Part shown: positions 47,912-57,328 of the stretch, one piece after another
Numbering within the stretch: position 1 is the stretch's first letter
Layout: every line of letters starts with the position of its first letter
Assembly: GCA_938743325.2 (NCBI GenBank)
Contig: OW568870.1
Coordinates: 744,001-808,000, forward strand
Reading direction: 5' to 3'
Origin: Pycnococcus provasolii
Taxonomy: Eukaryota; Chlorophyta; Pseudoscourfieldiophyceae; Pseudoscourfieldiales; Pycnococcaceae
Length of the DNA: 64,000 nucleotides
Notes under the pieces: model-generated
Databases searched by the model: none
What the model was told of the DNA's origin: nothing
Seen by the model: only the letters and a program-made list of their open reading frames with translations
Translations under genes and position numbers: made by a program

Positions 47912-48598
47912 TTACGACGAGAGATGACGCTTTGCTAAGCTTCTGACGCGTTCGTCGAACTTTGGACACGCTATATACTCCGCAGCCTCGCGTAAAGGGT
48001 TGAGCATCACCTTGACGAGAGGTTCGTGAACGTCGCGCATGAAAGAAGTCGCCGCCTCCTCAGATATTCGCGCGTCGTGCAGCAGGAGCATTTTGTACCG
48101 TCCGGCGGTGACGTGTGCCGTGACGGACAGGTCGTTGAATCTGTCCACGAGCCTGAGTGCAAGCGGCACAGCACCCGAGCTGCTCGCCGCCCCTCCGTAC
48201 GCGGTAGCTCCAAACGCGAGCGGCGGCGCGGCTGCCGCCTCGTGCCAGAGTGCGTCGTCCGCGGCGTCGCACGCGGCGTGCATGACGAACTGGTGCAGGT
48301 GGCTCGCGTCGACTGCTGGCACGTGTGCGACAGCGTGTTGTTGTTGTTGTGTCGCGGCAGTTGCAATTGCCGACGCCGACGCCGACGCCGATGCGTCGGC
48401 CAGAGGGGGAGGCGTCGTCGCTGTCGCTGTCGCTGCACTTCTCCTCACGACGTTCCACTGTGCGAGGTCTGCTTCGTACACGGGCACGCCGCATGAGACG
48501 ACGACAAACGATACGACACGTTGTCTCTGACCACCACCACCAGGTGATGAAGATGAAGAAGGATGCGGAGAGGTTGATGATGGCCCATAGGACGCCAT
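47912..48598 (-). CDS. TRAPPC2: TRAPP subunit TRAPPC2 (sedlin)
   Basis: 228 residues from ATG 48598. Small longin-fold subunit of the TRAPP tethering complex in ER-Golgi traffic. The core matches sedlin: VVSCGVPVYEADLAQW, HLHQFVMHAACDAADDALWH, LRLVDRFNDLSVTAHVTAGR (split), LLLHDARISEEAATSFMRDV, and the terminal FDERVRSLAKRHL. Two Ala/Thr/Gln/Ser-rich insertions lengthen it against the usual 140 residues: about 45 residues after the first strand and about 30 after DDALWH. These are low-complexity surface loops and may be variable. Confidence 0.9.
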   Translation of the reverse strand: MASYGPSSTSPHPSSSSSPGGGGQRQRVVSFVVVSCGVPVYEADLAQWNVVRRSAATATATTPPPLADASASASASAIATAATQQQQHAVAHVPAVDASHLHQFVMHAACDAADDALWHEAAAAPPLAFGATAYGGAASSSGAVPLALRLVDRFNDLSVTAHVTAGRYKMLLLHDARISEEAATSFMRDVHEPLVKVMLNPLREAAEYIACPKFDERVRSLAKRHLSS

Positions 48599-49128
48599 AG
48601 ATGCCAAATGGGAAAGAATGAGCCTACGATAGGAAGGCTACTGAACCTAACCCTAACCCTAACCCTAACCATAACCCCTAACAAGTAACCCTAACCCTAA
48701 CCCAAACCCTAACCCTAACCCTAACTGTTAAGTGTTCTGTTCCTTCACTAGTCTAAGGTTAGTACTGTTTCTTAAAGTTTACCGGTCCCTTCCAAGTACA
48801 AGGGTTGTTGTTACAGTAAACTTTAGTTCACTGTGCAAGGGAACAAACACACCTTGGCCTTGCACATGGACATGGACAATTGGACAGTCCACGCCACTGC
48901 CTGCCCACTGGTGATTGGCTGCCTGTTGGCGAACACGGTTATTACACGGGTCCCGGCTGTTGCACCAAGTGCTCGCCTGTTCTCTTCCTCGCATGCAACT
49001 GATGCAAGGTGGTTGGTGGCAACCCAAGTCCAAAGTGGTGGCTTGTGTCTCCCTAGGTCCCATTGTTATTGTATTGTCGCATCATTCTTCCCTTGTCTTG
49101 TCTTCCTTACTTTTCACACACCATATCA
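48599..49128. other. Spacer upstream of a small gene
   Basis: About 530 bp. It contains the 48645-48725 telomeric tract, then a non-coding stretch with CACTGCCTGCCCACTGGTGAT. No additional gene is supported. Confidence 0.4.
48645..48725 (+). repeat. Degenerate CCCTAA interstitial telomeric repeat
   Basis: About 11 CCCTAA-related units over 80 bp with small substitutions and two spacer words. Confidence 0.85.
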
Positions 49129-49530
49129 ATGGTGGCATCGTCGCCGTTCACCGTTCCGCAGACGCTCGAGCCCGTCGCATCACATAACGCGAAGCCCAAG
49201 GGAGAGTGGTCGCAGAGGTTCGGAATACCCAAGGAAACGGGGAGCTTTGACTACACGCTGCGCAAGGAAGGGTTCTGGGCGGGGGAACGACAGCGAGAAC
49301 TGCAGAGCGGCGTGCGCGTCTCGTACAGCCGAGTCGCCATGTACGGAGGACGCGCGGAGGAACTCTCCATGAGCACGCCGTTCGCAGGCGGCACAGTACT
49401 CCCAGAGACGGGAAGGCAAACGCGCGCTTTCGGGCTCGCGCCTAGCCCTACCATGCAGTTTGGTGACATCGTCTCGTTCCGATCCACGCTAGGCAACCCT
49501 CTGCCGGAGCTTACCAAGACAAAACAGTGA
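49129..49530 (+). CDS. Small unrecognised 133-residue protein
   Basis: From ATG 49129 (MVASSPFTVPQTLEP). No signal peptide or transmembrane helix. It is basic and Gly/Ser/Phe-rich, with FGIPKETGSFDYTLRKEGFW and a terminal FGDIVSFRSTLGNPLPELTK. I do not recognise it. Upstream frame to 49063 is excluded as unlikely leader sequence. It converges on the CCDC81-like gene, 37 bp apart, and could be a flagellar microtubule-associated protein, but that is only suggested by its neighbour. Confidence 0.6.
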   Translation: MVASSPFTVPQTLEPVASHNAKPKGEWSQRFGIPKETGSFDYTLRKEGFWAGERQRELQSGVRVSYSRVAMYGGRAEELSMSTPFAGGTVLPETGRQTRAFGLAPSPTMQFGDIVSFRSTLGNPLPELTKTKQ

Positions 49531-49567
49531 GAAGCTGACATCCATCATTCAGTAATGGAAGTACACT

Positions 49568-50806
49568 TTACAACACGTCAACGCGCTTCTCGTGAAGTTG
49601 TGCCTCCCACGTGTCTCTCATTCGCTTCTGCTCCTCCCTTCGAAACAAAGCCTCCGATACAGCCACCTCGTGCATCTCGCGGCTTAAGTCGTCCAGCTGC
49701 TCGCGCTCCGCTCTCAACTTCTGCTCATATGTGGAAGCTGCCGCGGCGGAACGCATCGTCGCTTGCTGCCGCTGCTCAATTGCAGTCGCCTTGCTGCGCT
49801 CGCGCGCCTCCTTCGCCCAGAACTCCTCCGCCTCCCCAGCCGTTATCGCCGGCACGACGTTTGCGACGTCGTCCCAAGTCTCCGGAGGTGCGCGCCGTGG
49901 CGCGCGCGTTCCCTCCATATGCCGCTTCATGTCCATGTGTCTCGCCCTTCGCAGCTCGCGAGCATGCGCCTCGGCCTGCCTAGCCTGTGCCTCGACCGCG
50001 CGGCGCCTTTCCTCGATATGCTTGAGCTGTCGCTCCTCCTCAGCTTGGTCACGCCTCTCCTGGTCTGCGAGGTACGTGGACGCCGCCTTGGACACCGCAA
50101 GCTCGCTCACCTTGCGCCTGTCGAGCGCCTGCTGGGAAACCGGCATGCCGCTCACAAGGCCGTAGACTTCCCCTTTAACGGACGGGGCGCGACTGGCCGC
50201 CTCGCCTGTGACAGCTAGCTGCGGAGCTAGCTCCGGCGGAGCGGAAGGCGCAGAATGCGTCGGCGTTCGTCCGCGCGACGACGTCGCGCGCCTTGCGTAC
50301 GAGCTCGGGGCCGAGGAAACGAGGCTTATTCTCCTGTCTGGCCCACTTTCCAGGCGTCCCGCGGCACCTAGAGTCAGATTCACGCTGCGCCCTTCGCGCA
50401 CGGCGTTCGCGAGCGCGTCCGTGAGGACCTTGATTCCTCGCTGTGCGTCGGTACGCGAGAACTTGCCTTGCCCGTATTTTTGCGACAGGGTAGTCAGACA
50501 GACGTTTTCAGCCGCCCCTGCTTCAGGTGGAGGAGGTTGCGCTTCGCGTGCGCCGGTCGTCTGCGAGAAGACGGGCAGCAGCACGAATGTGGCGCCGGTG
50601 TCGTTCGGACGTGGCACGACTCTCCCGAGTCCAGGTATGGTCGTACCGCGTCGTTTGGCGAGGTTTGCGGAAACGTATTCGCCAATGGCGTTCCAGATGG
50701 CGTGCATTTTCTCCGGACGCAATACTAGACTACTTATCTTCGAGCCTAACGAAGAGGATGAGGATGAGGCGGCGGCCCTTGCTGCGAGCTGCAAGGCGTC
50801 CATCAT
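49568..50806 (-). CDS. CCDC81: CCDC81-like centriolar/basal-body protein with HU domains
   Basis: 412 residues from ATG 50806 (an upstream GTG is not used). N-terminal residues 33-75 (IWNAIGEYVSANLAKRRGTT, then IPGLGRV) match the first HU-like domain of the CCDC81 family, and residues 105-155 (VCLTTLSQKYGQGKFSRTDA) match the second. A Ser/Pro linker (155-215) follows, then a long coiled coil (about 240-405) rich in Arg, Glu, Gln and Ala. Vertebrate CCDC81 is centrosomal and found in ciliary proteomes. Its presence suggests this alga retains basal-body components. Confidence 0.82.
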   Translation of the reverse strand: MMDALQLAARAAASSSSSSLGSKISSLVLRPEKMHAIWNAIGEYVSANLAKRRGTTIPGLGRVVPRPNDTGATFVLLPVFSQTTGAREAQPPPPEAGAAENVCLTTLSQKYGQGKFSRTDAQRGIKVLTDALANAVREGRSVNLTLGAAGRLESGPDRRISLVSSAPSSYARRATSSRGRTPTHSAPSAPPELAPQLAVTGEAASRAPSVKGEVYGLVSGMPVSQQALDRRKVSELAVSKAASTYLADQERRDQAEEERQLKHIEERRRAVEAQARQAEAHARELRRARHMDMKRHMEGTRAPRRAPPETWDDVANVVPAITAGEAEEFWAKEARERSKATAIEQRQQATMRSAAAASTYEQKLRAEREQLDDLSREMHEVAVSEALFRREEQKRMRDTWEAQLHEKRVDVL

Positions 50807-51271
50807 GACGGAGCAACAAATAGTCAGAGCCACTGATGTTCCTCGGAGAAAATGAACATGACCCCCGGGTCAACGACGTGGTGCACCTATGGTAGGGGGA
50901 GGTTGGTGATTGTTATTCGAGGGCGTGAAGTTGATCGACGATCGATGGACTTGCATGACCACACCTACACCTGTCCACACCTGTCCCACAACCTTCTTGG
51001 TCGAGGTCGTTGGTCGGTCGTTCGGCGATCAGGCGGGTCCTGTCCCGGTCACCATCCTGTCCCGCTGGTCACCATCCCGTCCCGTTCACCTTCCTGTCTC
51101 CTCGTAAACATGACCGTGTACCACCTCCGTGTAGGAAGTACCTCCCCCTTTTTCGCTTCGTTCGCTTGAGCCTTGAGTTTTTGTGCTTGAGGGAAAGAAA
51201 GCGTCTACCATCCTAGTCTATCCACCTATCCTATCCTATGTGATACGATAGTTCTAGTAAGGATGTTCACC
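50807..51271. other. Intergenic spacer
   Basis: About 465 bp. Repeated GGTCACCATCC and TGTCCCGGTCACC words at 51043-51100 form a small irregular tandem. No gene is supported. Confidence 0.4.
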
Positions 51272-52810
51272 TTACATCGCAAAGTACTCCTTCGTTCGTG
51301 CGGCACGCACAGATGCGCACGACTCTCCGGCGCCAACGCCCTCCCAAAACTGAACCACGCCAAACCGGCCGCTGACCATCCAGTCGTCAGACTCAGCCTT
51401 CGCGTACGCGACGCGATCCTCCGCCATGCCGCAACCGAGCTCCGCCTTCAGCGTGCGAAGCGCCAACGTGGGAGCCGGCATGTACCCTGCCACCTCCGCG
51501 AATGGAGTAGATAATGGCCATTGCAAATCACCTAACAAGCGCCTGTAGTTCGCATCACCTTTGAGTATCACCGCATCGGCGCCTGAGACCGCCGCAACGA
51601 CGTCCTCCGGCATCGTCCAAAATGGAAATCCCTGTGCCCAGTAGTCGTGCGGCGCCACAACCCACCTGCCGCTGCGCATGTGTGTTTTCCACCGAGTTGC
51701 CATGGCAGCCACCGCCTCCTCCTTCGACGCCGCGAGCGTGTCAATCGTCTCGAAGACGTCTTCCAGAATGACATCCGACACGTATGTCGGATGCCCTTTC
51801 ACTCTCAAGGTCACGCACGCACCTTCGCCACCAGCGCAGGCGAGCGCATCGGCGAGCGCCAGGTCCGTCACAAGTTCAAATCCAGCGTTGTCCACCACAA
51901 TGTCAACCCTTCGCGCATTCACGATCACCTTCATTGCATTGTCCGCGTCGTCGTGCAGCAGGTTGCTTGCGCTCTCCGCCAAAGCCACCTCGACAGCCTT
52001 GGCAGCGCGCGCACTGCTTGCCGCTCCATCTCCTTCGCTCGGCCAGATGCTGAGGTCCATACGATTTCCCCACAGGCTCAGCATGACGAACAAACGCAGC
52101 TGGTCGCTCTTCGCGTCGAGGTCGTCTCCAAAGTCGGCGGCGGCAAACGCGTTCACGCGTGGTGCAAGTGACGACATGGCGGATGCGCACGCCGCCAGTC
52201 CCTTTTTCTTCTGCAGCGCGAACGGGTCGTGCAGGTGGAGCGGCGCCTTGGCGTCGAAGTACCCTGTGGCGTGTAGTATGCGCCTGTAGAGGTAGAACTC
52301 CGTGACGAGCCACGGCGCGCTGAGCCACGTGTCTCCTCGTTCGACGTATGGTTGCATGAGTTGTCTCCACGCCTTCTCGTCGTTCGAGGATGTTTCGTTT
52401 TCTCCGTTCGCGTGGTGCAAGATGTGCTCGAGTTTCGTTTCCGCGGCGTTCGCGAGTTCTGCCTCGAGCAGGCTGATTCTTCCTCTCGCCGCGTTGTCGA
52501 GCAGGTGTTCGTTATCCGCGACGACAGTTCCTTGTACGATATTCTCCAGGACACGTCGGCTCATGGTGTCGTACGCCCACGTTCCCGGCGTTGTGGATGT
52601 CAGTGGCGGAGGTAACTCGAGGGAGGTCACCTGGAGAGCTGCAGCAGCTGTGGATGACGACGAAGATGAAGCCATGGCCATAAGACGAGTGTTCTTTAAG
52701 ACACCAGAATGAGAATGAGAATGAGAATGAGAATGAGAATGAGAATGAGAACCGTGATGTCTGAGACTGCAAGAGGTCTTTGTACCAAGACTACCTAAGG
52801 ATACGGACAT
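51272..52810 (-). CDS. ARMT1/DUF89-type metal-dependent phosphatase, damage-control family
   Basis: 512 residues from ATG 52810; later Met codons near 52681 are possible starts. The first 50 residues are low-complexity, with a Ser-His repeat encoded by a GAGAAT microsatellite (52704-52752). The DUF89 region contains IVVDNAGFELVTDLALADAL (metal-binding Asp-Asn near residue 315) and ILKGDANYRRLLGDLQW (conserved Lys-Gly-Asp-x-Asn-Tyr). N-terminal family helices (YDTMSRRVLENIVQ) also match. Family members hydrolyse phosphorylated metabolites such as damaged sugar phosphates; substrate unknown here. The sequence before residue 75 is poor for prediction and could be targeting-like. Confidence 0.85.
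   Translation of the reverse strand: MSVSLGSLGTKTSCSLRHHGSHSHSHSHSHSHSHSGVLKNTRLMAMASSSSSSTAAAALQVTSLELPPPLTSTTPGTWAYDTMSRRVLENIVQGTVVADNEHLLDNAARGRISLLEAELANAAETKLEHILHHANGENETSSNDEKAWRQLMQPYVERGDTWLSAPWLVTEFYLYRRILHATGYFDAKAPLHLHDPFALQKKKGLAACASAMSSLAPRVNAFAAADFGDDLDAKSDQLRLFVMLSLWGNRMDLSIWPSEGDGAASSARAAKAVEVALAESASNLLHDDADNAMKVIVNARRVDIVVDNAGFELVTDLALADALACAGGEGACVTLRVKGHPTYVSDVILEDVFETIDTLAASKEEAVAAMATRWKTHMRSGRWVVAPHDYWAQGFPFWTMPEDVVAAVSGADAVILKGDANYRRLLGDLQWPLSTPFAEVAGYMPAPTLALRTLKAELGCGMAEDRVAYAKAESDDWMVSGRFGVVQFWEGVGAGESCASVRAARTKEYFAM
52704..52752 (+). repeat. GAGAAT microsatellite inside the ARMT1 N-terminus
   Basis: About eight GAGAAT hexamers, read on the minus strand as a Ser-His dipeptide repeat. 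Confidence 0.85.
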
Positions 52811-53545
52811 GGTATGGTAGATACGAACACACACACACAAACTGACACACACACACGACGCACGTTTTCGCGCAGTGACAGTGGCAGTGACAGTGCCGTA
52901 TCTGCGCCTTTTCCGATAGATACGAAGATATATGAAAATGTGCGGATAAGATATTTGCTATTCTGAAAAAAGCCCAAGGGGGGCCGGGATTCGGGTTTTG
53001 TTGGAGAGGGGTTTTGTGGACCTGTTTTGTGTGAGGGGTTCATTCAATGCATGGCTCGCTCCGTCGGCCGTCGCTCGGTTCACGGTGGGCTCCGTCCGCG
53101 GTCGCGGCCCGCGCGGCGACTCCGACGAGATGGGTCAGTAAGGTTAAAAGTTGTGCTGCTTAATCGTATGTAGGGTACCTCCTCCTAGCTAAAAAGTTTT
53201 TAGTTCTTGTTCCTCCACTCGCTCGTCATACACAAACTTTGCAACCTACTCTTTGGTTCGTTCGCCAAGTTCAAGGTGTAAACCCCAAATCCAAGGGATG
53301 GTGGTTATCCTCCGAAGCGCGGTGGTGGTGCACACACATGCGGGCAACGGGTAGCCAAGCGACGGGTCGTAGTAAGGCATTCCTGTTTACATCGGTGGCA
53401 CTCCTCCTCCACTTGTTTGAGATTCTCTGGACCTCGCGACTCGCGAGACTCGCGAGGCACCCCCTCAACGACACCTCCCCGGAAACCCCACCTTGTAACC
53501 ACCACTCTAACTTTTCCCAAACTGAAACTACTTTCACGCCGCGCG
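52811..53545. other. Spacer upstream of ARMT1 and adjacent to a Copia fossil
   Basis: About 735 bp. CA-repeats at 52827-52857, a GC-rich block at 53055-53130, and a non-coding stretch before the fossil. No gene recognised. Confidence 0.4.
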
Positions 53546-53827
53546 TCACTCGTCGTTCCTTACCTCCCGAGCAACCGATTGCAGGGAGCGCAGGCTCGGC
53601 TCTCCCATCATGAGCCGCCCGCTGAGCCGCTCGAACGCCTCGCGTCCCAATCCTTTCGTGAAGATGTCAGCGATCTGCTCCTTAGTGTCGATGTGCTGCA
53701 GCTCCAGAGCCTTGCGCTTAACGTGGTCACGCAAGTTCTTAAGGCGTACGTCGATGTGCTTCAGAGGGGGCCCTCTACCGTTTACCCCGACTAAACCCTT
53801 CGGTAGAATCGTACAAAAATTCCACAA
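53546..53827 (-). mobile_element. Ty1/Copia LTR-retrotransposon fossil, 3' end of pol
   Basis: A short minus-strand piece matches the C-terminal end of Copia pol (RNase H region): KHIDVRLKNLRDHVKRKALEL followed by IADIFTKGLGREAFERL, typical of this family. It is a fragment only; no gag, protease, integrase, reverse transcriptase core or terminal repeats are visible. The element is clearly broken. Age is uncertain; the residual protein similarity suggests moderate rather than very great age. It lies between ARMT1 and the lipase gene. Confidence 0.75.
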
Positions 53828-53851
53828 GCCCCATCATCGTTGGACTTCCCT

Positions 53852-53942
53852 AGGGCCGATTGATTAGGGTTAGGGTTACCACAAAAGGGAAAAGTGAAAA
53901 GTCCCACCCAGGGCCGATTGATTAGGGTTAGGGTTAGGGGGT
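53852..53942 (+). repeat. Duplicated telomere-containing word
   Basis: AGGGCCGATTGATTAGGGTT occurs at 53852 and again at 53910. Each copy is followed by two or three further TTAGGG units, and 31 bp lie between the copies. A local duplication of a short telomeric tract. Confidence 0.75.
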
Positions 53943-54007
53943 CTGCTTCACTCCTGAGTCCTCCTATCCACATCTTGCCGCCCACAATACAACACGTCAA
54001 CACGTCC

Positions 54008-56203
54008 ATGGCGCCCCTGCATGTGGTGCGTATGAGTCATAGGGCGCACCTTCACCTTGGTGACCGTGCACTTCCCATCACAAGTCTACGCCTTGGTGGT
54101 GCACATTTCCCTAGAGGCCTTCACGTTGCCTCCTCTGCTTCCTCTCGTTCTCAATCGTCGCGCTTGTCGGCGTCCCATCGCTCGGCTTCGCGCTTCGCGT
54201 CGGCACGTGCGTCTGCGTCGGGGTCATCTCCGTCGACTTCCGCGTCGTCGTCGTCGTCGTCATCAGTCTCATCAGACGATCAACCAGAAACTGGCTCTTT
54301 CGTCAACCAGCAGCTTGACCTTGATTCGCCGTCGTTCGACCTCGCACGCGCTGTCCTCTTAGCCGGCTTCGCGTTCGTCTCGTACAGTGCACCAGAGGGA
54401 GGAGCGTGCGCGCTCGAAGACGCGTATGCCGCCAACGGGCCGAACCAACTTGAGTGCAAATATAGCAGAGGATATGCCGTGAGATGCCACGAGTCGCAAA
54501 TTCAAGTGCGAAATCTAAGGTGCATTTCGCTTCCCAGCGTCTCACTGGGAACGGCGTTCGCAAAAGTCAAAGTGCGCGTCGGAGACTTTATTGCAACCAC
54601 GCAACCAAAGGACAGAACCACGTCACCGCACTGGAGTGACTTTGAAACCACGCTGCCAATCGCTAGAACCGACTCCTCTTCCTCCTCTTCCTCCTCTTCC
54701 TCCTCCAGCAGCTCGAGGCGTCTCTTTGTAGAGGTCGTTGACGCACCTCCGTGGCGTCGAGCGGGTGGCAAACGACTAGGTGCCGCCGCGGTGCCCATCC
54801 AGGAGCTAGGTGGAGACGGTCCCTGGCAAACACTGTCACTCCCGCTTGTGGGTGACGGCGGCGGTGGAACCGTGTCCTTCGACGTTCGCGTCGTTCCCTT
54901 CGCGGGTGGCGACAACGTTGGCAAGCCTGGAGGAGAATCGAGCGACGAGCTGCAAAGACAGCTGCAGAGCGTGGAGAAGACGGCGAACGAGCTCATCAGC
55001 CAGCTAAGCCGAATGCAGGCTGTGGCATTTCGAGGTGACATCAAGGCTGGTGCGGTGGCAATGGCGCAAGCCGCGGTGGACAAACTTCCCGTGACGGGCA
55101 AGCTCGTGAAGGGCGACATCGTCGGTGCATTCACCGCCGGCCGCGAGCTACTTTCTCGCGAGGATGCGAAAGAGGAGGTGGGAAAGCGATTGCGACAGGC
55201 GGCGGGCAGTGCCATGCGTGCTGGAACCGCAGCGGTGGCATCTGGGCTTGACCTCACGAGCCTCGAGGGAGGAGCGGCGTGGAGCATGCTCGCAACCGCG
55301 CTCGTCAGCGAGCGCGAGGGACTCGAGCTGGGCGACCACGGGCGATACGAAATGTGCTTCCACATCGACTCGGGGGAGACGGACACGCAAGCAACTCTCT
55401 GGCGCTGGGACGAACGACGCGAACTCGTTCTCGCATTCCGTGGAACGGAGCTGAACAAGTGGAAGGACGTTCTGACTGACCTCAACCTAACAACCGCTTC
55501 TCTCGACGTGCCCAACGTGAGCGAGAATCTGCGCGTGCACTCTGGCTTCCTCAACGCGTACACGAGTGTGCGGCGCAGCCTGATTACGCACGTGCGATAC
55601 GCGATGCGTCCACTCGAAGGTGGTGGCAGTGGTGACGATTTCGGCGACGAAGATGATCGGCCATGGACCCTATTCGTCACGGGGCACAGTCTTGGCGGGG
55701 CGCTGTCGACGCTGTTTGCACTAGACGCCGCCACCGCGTTTGGCGAAACGGGCGAGGCTCGCATCGTAGTTTACAACTACGGCTCACCCCGTGTTGGCGA
55801 CGCTGAATTTGTGCGAGCGTACTCGGATCGCGTTGCCGACAGCTGGCGTATCTACAACATCGCGGATGCCGTCGCGGACGTCCCACGACTACTCGGATAC
55901 AAGCATGTCCCGAACGGCGTAATGATTGACGGCACGAAAAAGGTGCTTCAGGTGCTCGCGTCCCCTGGCAGCACGTTTGACACGCTCGACGAGGATACGT
56001 TTGCGTCGGACGACGTTGCAATGAGCCGCGTGTTTGAGAACGAGCTCGAGTTTGGCGCCAACCTACTGCAAGGTCGTGGCGTGAGCGAACACATGGAGGA
56101 TTTCTACTTCGATGGACTGCAGGAGGTTGTGATGCGCTACGGGTCAGAGGATTGCTGGGTGAAACGCGGCGGCGGCGGTGGTGATGTTCAAGACGATGCG
56201 TAA
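54008..56203 (+). CDS. C2-domain class 3 lipase, probably plastid
   Basis: 731 residues from ATG 54008. The first 100 residues are Ser/Arg/Ala-rich, a plausible plastid transit peptide. A C2-like region spans about residues 150-290, interrupted by a poly-Ser run. The alpha/beta-hydrolase domain has LVLAFRGTELNKWKDVLTDL (oxyanion region), FVTGHSLGGALSTLFALD (catalytic Ser near 560), and later YNYGSPRVGD with a downstream DAVADVPR supplying the acid. Class 3 (Lipase_3) enzymes act on membrane glycerolipids, and plant C2-lipase-3 proteins are chloroplast-associated. A helical region (about 315-420) between the C2 and lipase parts is less conserved. Confidence 0.88.
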   Translation: MAPLHVVRMSHRAHLHLGDRALPITSLRLGGAHFPRGLHVASSASSRSQSSRLSASHRSASRFASARASASGSSPSTSASSSSSSSVSSDDQPETGSFVNQQLDLDSPSFDLARAVLLAGFAFVSYSAPEGGACALEDAYAANGPNQLECKYSRGYAVRCHESQIQVRNLRCISLPSVSLGTAFAKVKVRVGDFIATTQPKDRTTSPHWSDFETTLPIARTDSSSSSSSSSSSSSSRRLFVEVVDAPPWRRAGGKRLGAAAVPIQELGGDGPWQTLSLPLVGDGGGGTVSFDVRVVPFAGGDNVGKPGGESSDELQRQLQSVEKTANELISQLSRMQAVAFRGDIKAGAVAMAQAAVDKLPVTGKLVKGDIVGAFTAGRELLSREDAKEEVGKRLRQAAGSAMRAGTAAVASGLDLTSLEGGAAWSMLATALVSEREGLELGDHGRYEMCFHIDSGETDTQATLWRWDERRELVLAFRGTELNKWKDVLTDLNLTTASLDVPNVSENLRVHSGFLNAYTSVRRSLITHVRYAMRPLEGGGSGDDFGDEDDRPWTLFVTGHSLGGALSTLFALDAATAFGETGEARIVVYNYGSPRVGDAEFVRAYSDRVADSWRIYNIADAVADVPRLLGYKHVPNGVMIDGTKKVLQVLASPGSTFDTLDEDTFASDDVAMSRVFENELEFGANLLQGRGVSEHMEDFYFDGLQEVVMRYGSEDCWVKRGGGGGDVQDDA

Positions 56204-56526
56204 GAATTTGTAACGAAAAGTAACTCCAAGGCGTCCACGAAGTACGCACTTTGTACTAGCTCTTCACGCGAGTGAATGTGCAAGATGTCTCGGTCTCCCG
56301 CGGTAGGAGCAGGGTTCGGAATAGGATTGGTAGGATTAGTAAGGGTGGGCCGTTGAAACGTGTCACGTAGCGTGCGCGAGTCTTGGTTCCGACCGTCCTT
56401 TGGAAATTTTCCTGCAATGCGCATTTCGCGTTCTGTTTTTTTGATGATCTCAATCTCATCTGCAGAAAGCGAATCTCGTACCCCAACCGGTGCATAGTAT
56501 GCCGCGTTTGCCGCCTCGGGGTCCAA
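56188..56526 (-). CDS. Possible coding exon, unrecognised
   Basis: 112 codons beginning at TTG, no ATG. The peptide DSLSADEIEIIKKTEREMRI followed by AGKFPKDGRNQDSRTL has a natural charged/helical look, and the 3' end overlaps the last bases of the lipase gene by 16 nt on the opposite strand. It may be an internal exon of an unsolved minus-strand gene, or chance. Confidence 0.3.
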   Translation of the reverse strand: MDPEAANAAYYAPVGVRDSLSADEIEIIKKTEREMRIAGKFPKDGRNQDSRTLRDTFQRPTLTNPTNPIPNPAPTAGDRDILHIHSREELVQSAYFVDALELLFVTNSYASS

Positions 56527-57328
56527 GAAGGAACCAAGGAATATCGGGTTTCATACCTTCTTCACGCGCACGCGCGTGTGGCTCTGTTTGCGCGCGAACG
56601 TGAGGTCGCGTGCAAAACCAAGAGTGAAGGGGAAACCGCTGGGAACCGCGGGCGCGTCTCCCCGCGCGGGGAACCGCGCGCCAGCTTTGCACGGCAATGC
56701 GAAGCAGGCAAAGTTTGAACCGAGGATTCAAATTCAAAACCCCTAGCCTCCTCCACCTCCTCACGTCGATCGCGTCGGCTCTTGAAACCTCGACGTGGAC
56801 TACGCTCGAGGAGTGCCACCGCAACATGTCCGGACGACCTCCTACGAAAGAAAAACTACGAGAACATCTGGACAAATGGTCCAGGATTAGCCCGAGGGCC
56901 AAAGGTTTCGTGATGATGGTCCAGGACAAGCACTGGTTGCACCCGCTCCAGCTGCTCCATGAGGACACCACCGCGCAGTTCACGGGCGTAAGCTTTGAAC
57001 ATCCCGACGTCGTCGTTTCTCTACTTTGACTCGGGTAGTTGTAAACCAATACGCCAATGGCAAAGCATGCACGACCAGGATCCCCATTTTCGGGACCCCA
57101 AGCGCCAAAATCCTCACGACCATGCGGTATGACTCTACGACGGATCCCTGATTACAAGGTCCAGAAGGAGAAGGAATCGCCAAATGGAACTCCGAAAAAT
57201 CGACTACGGTACCCTGTGGGTTAAAGTAACAGGCCTGCTTCTCTTCTTCTGGGAAGGAAGGAAGACGTGGCCGCCCGCCATTTTTCATCCAAAAAAAAAG
57301 AAAAAAAGAAAAAAACACAATAAAATCA
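56204..57328. other. Spacer between the lipase and RING genes
   Basis: About 1.1 kb. It contains two weak open frames described separately (56188-56526 minus and 56826-57029 plus), GCGCGGGGAACCGCGCG palindromic sequence near 56667-56695 and an A-rich leader before 57329. Confidence 0.4.
56826..57029 (+). CDS. Possible small ORF, 67 residues
   Basis: Starts MSGRPPTKEKLREHLDKW, with a compact charged N-terminus and HWLHPLQLLHEDTTAQF in the middle. No family recognised. It may be an exon or a chance frame; codon use is plausible. Confidence 0.3.
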   Translation: MSGRPPTKEKLREHLDKWSRISPRAKGFVMMVQDKHWLHPLQLLHEDTTAQFTGVSFEHPDVVVSLL

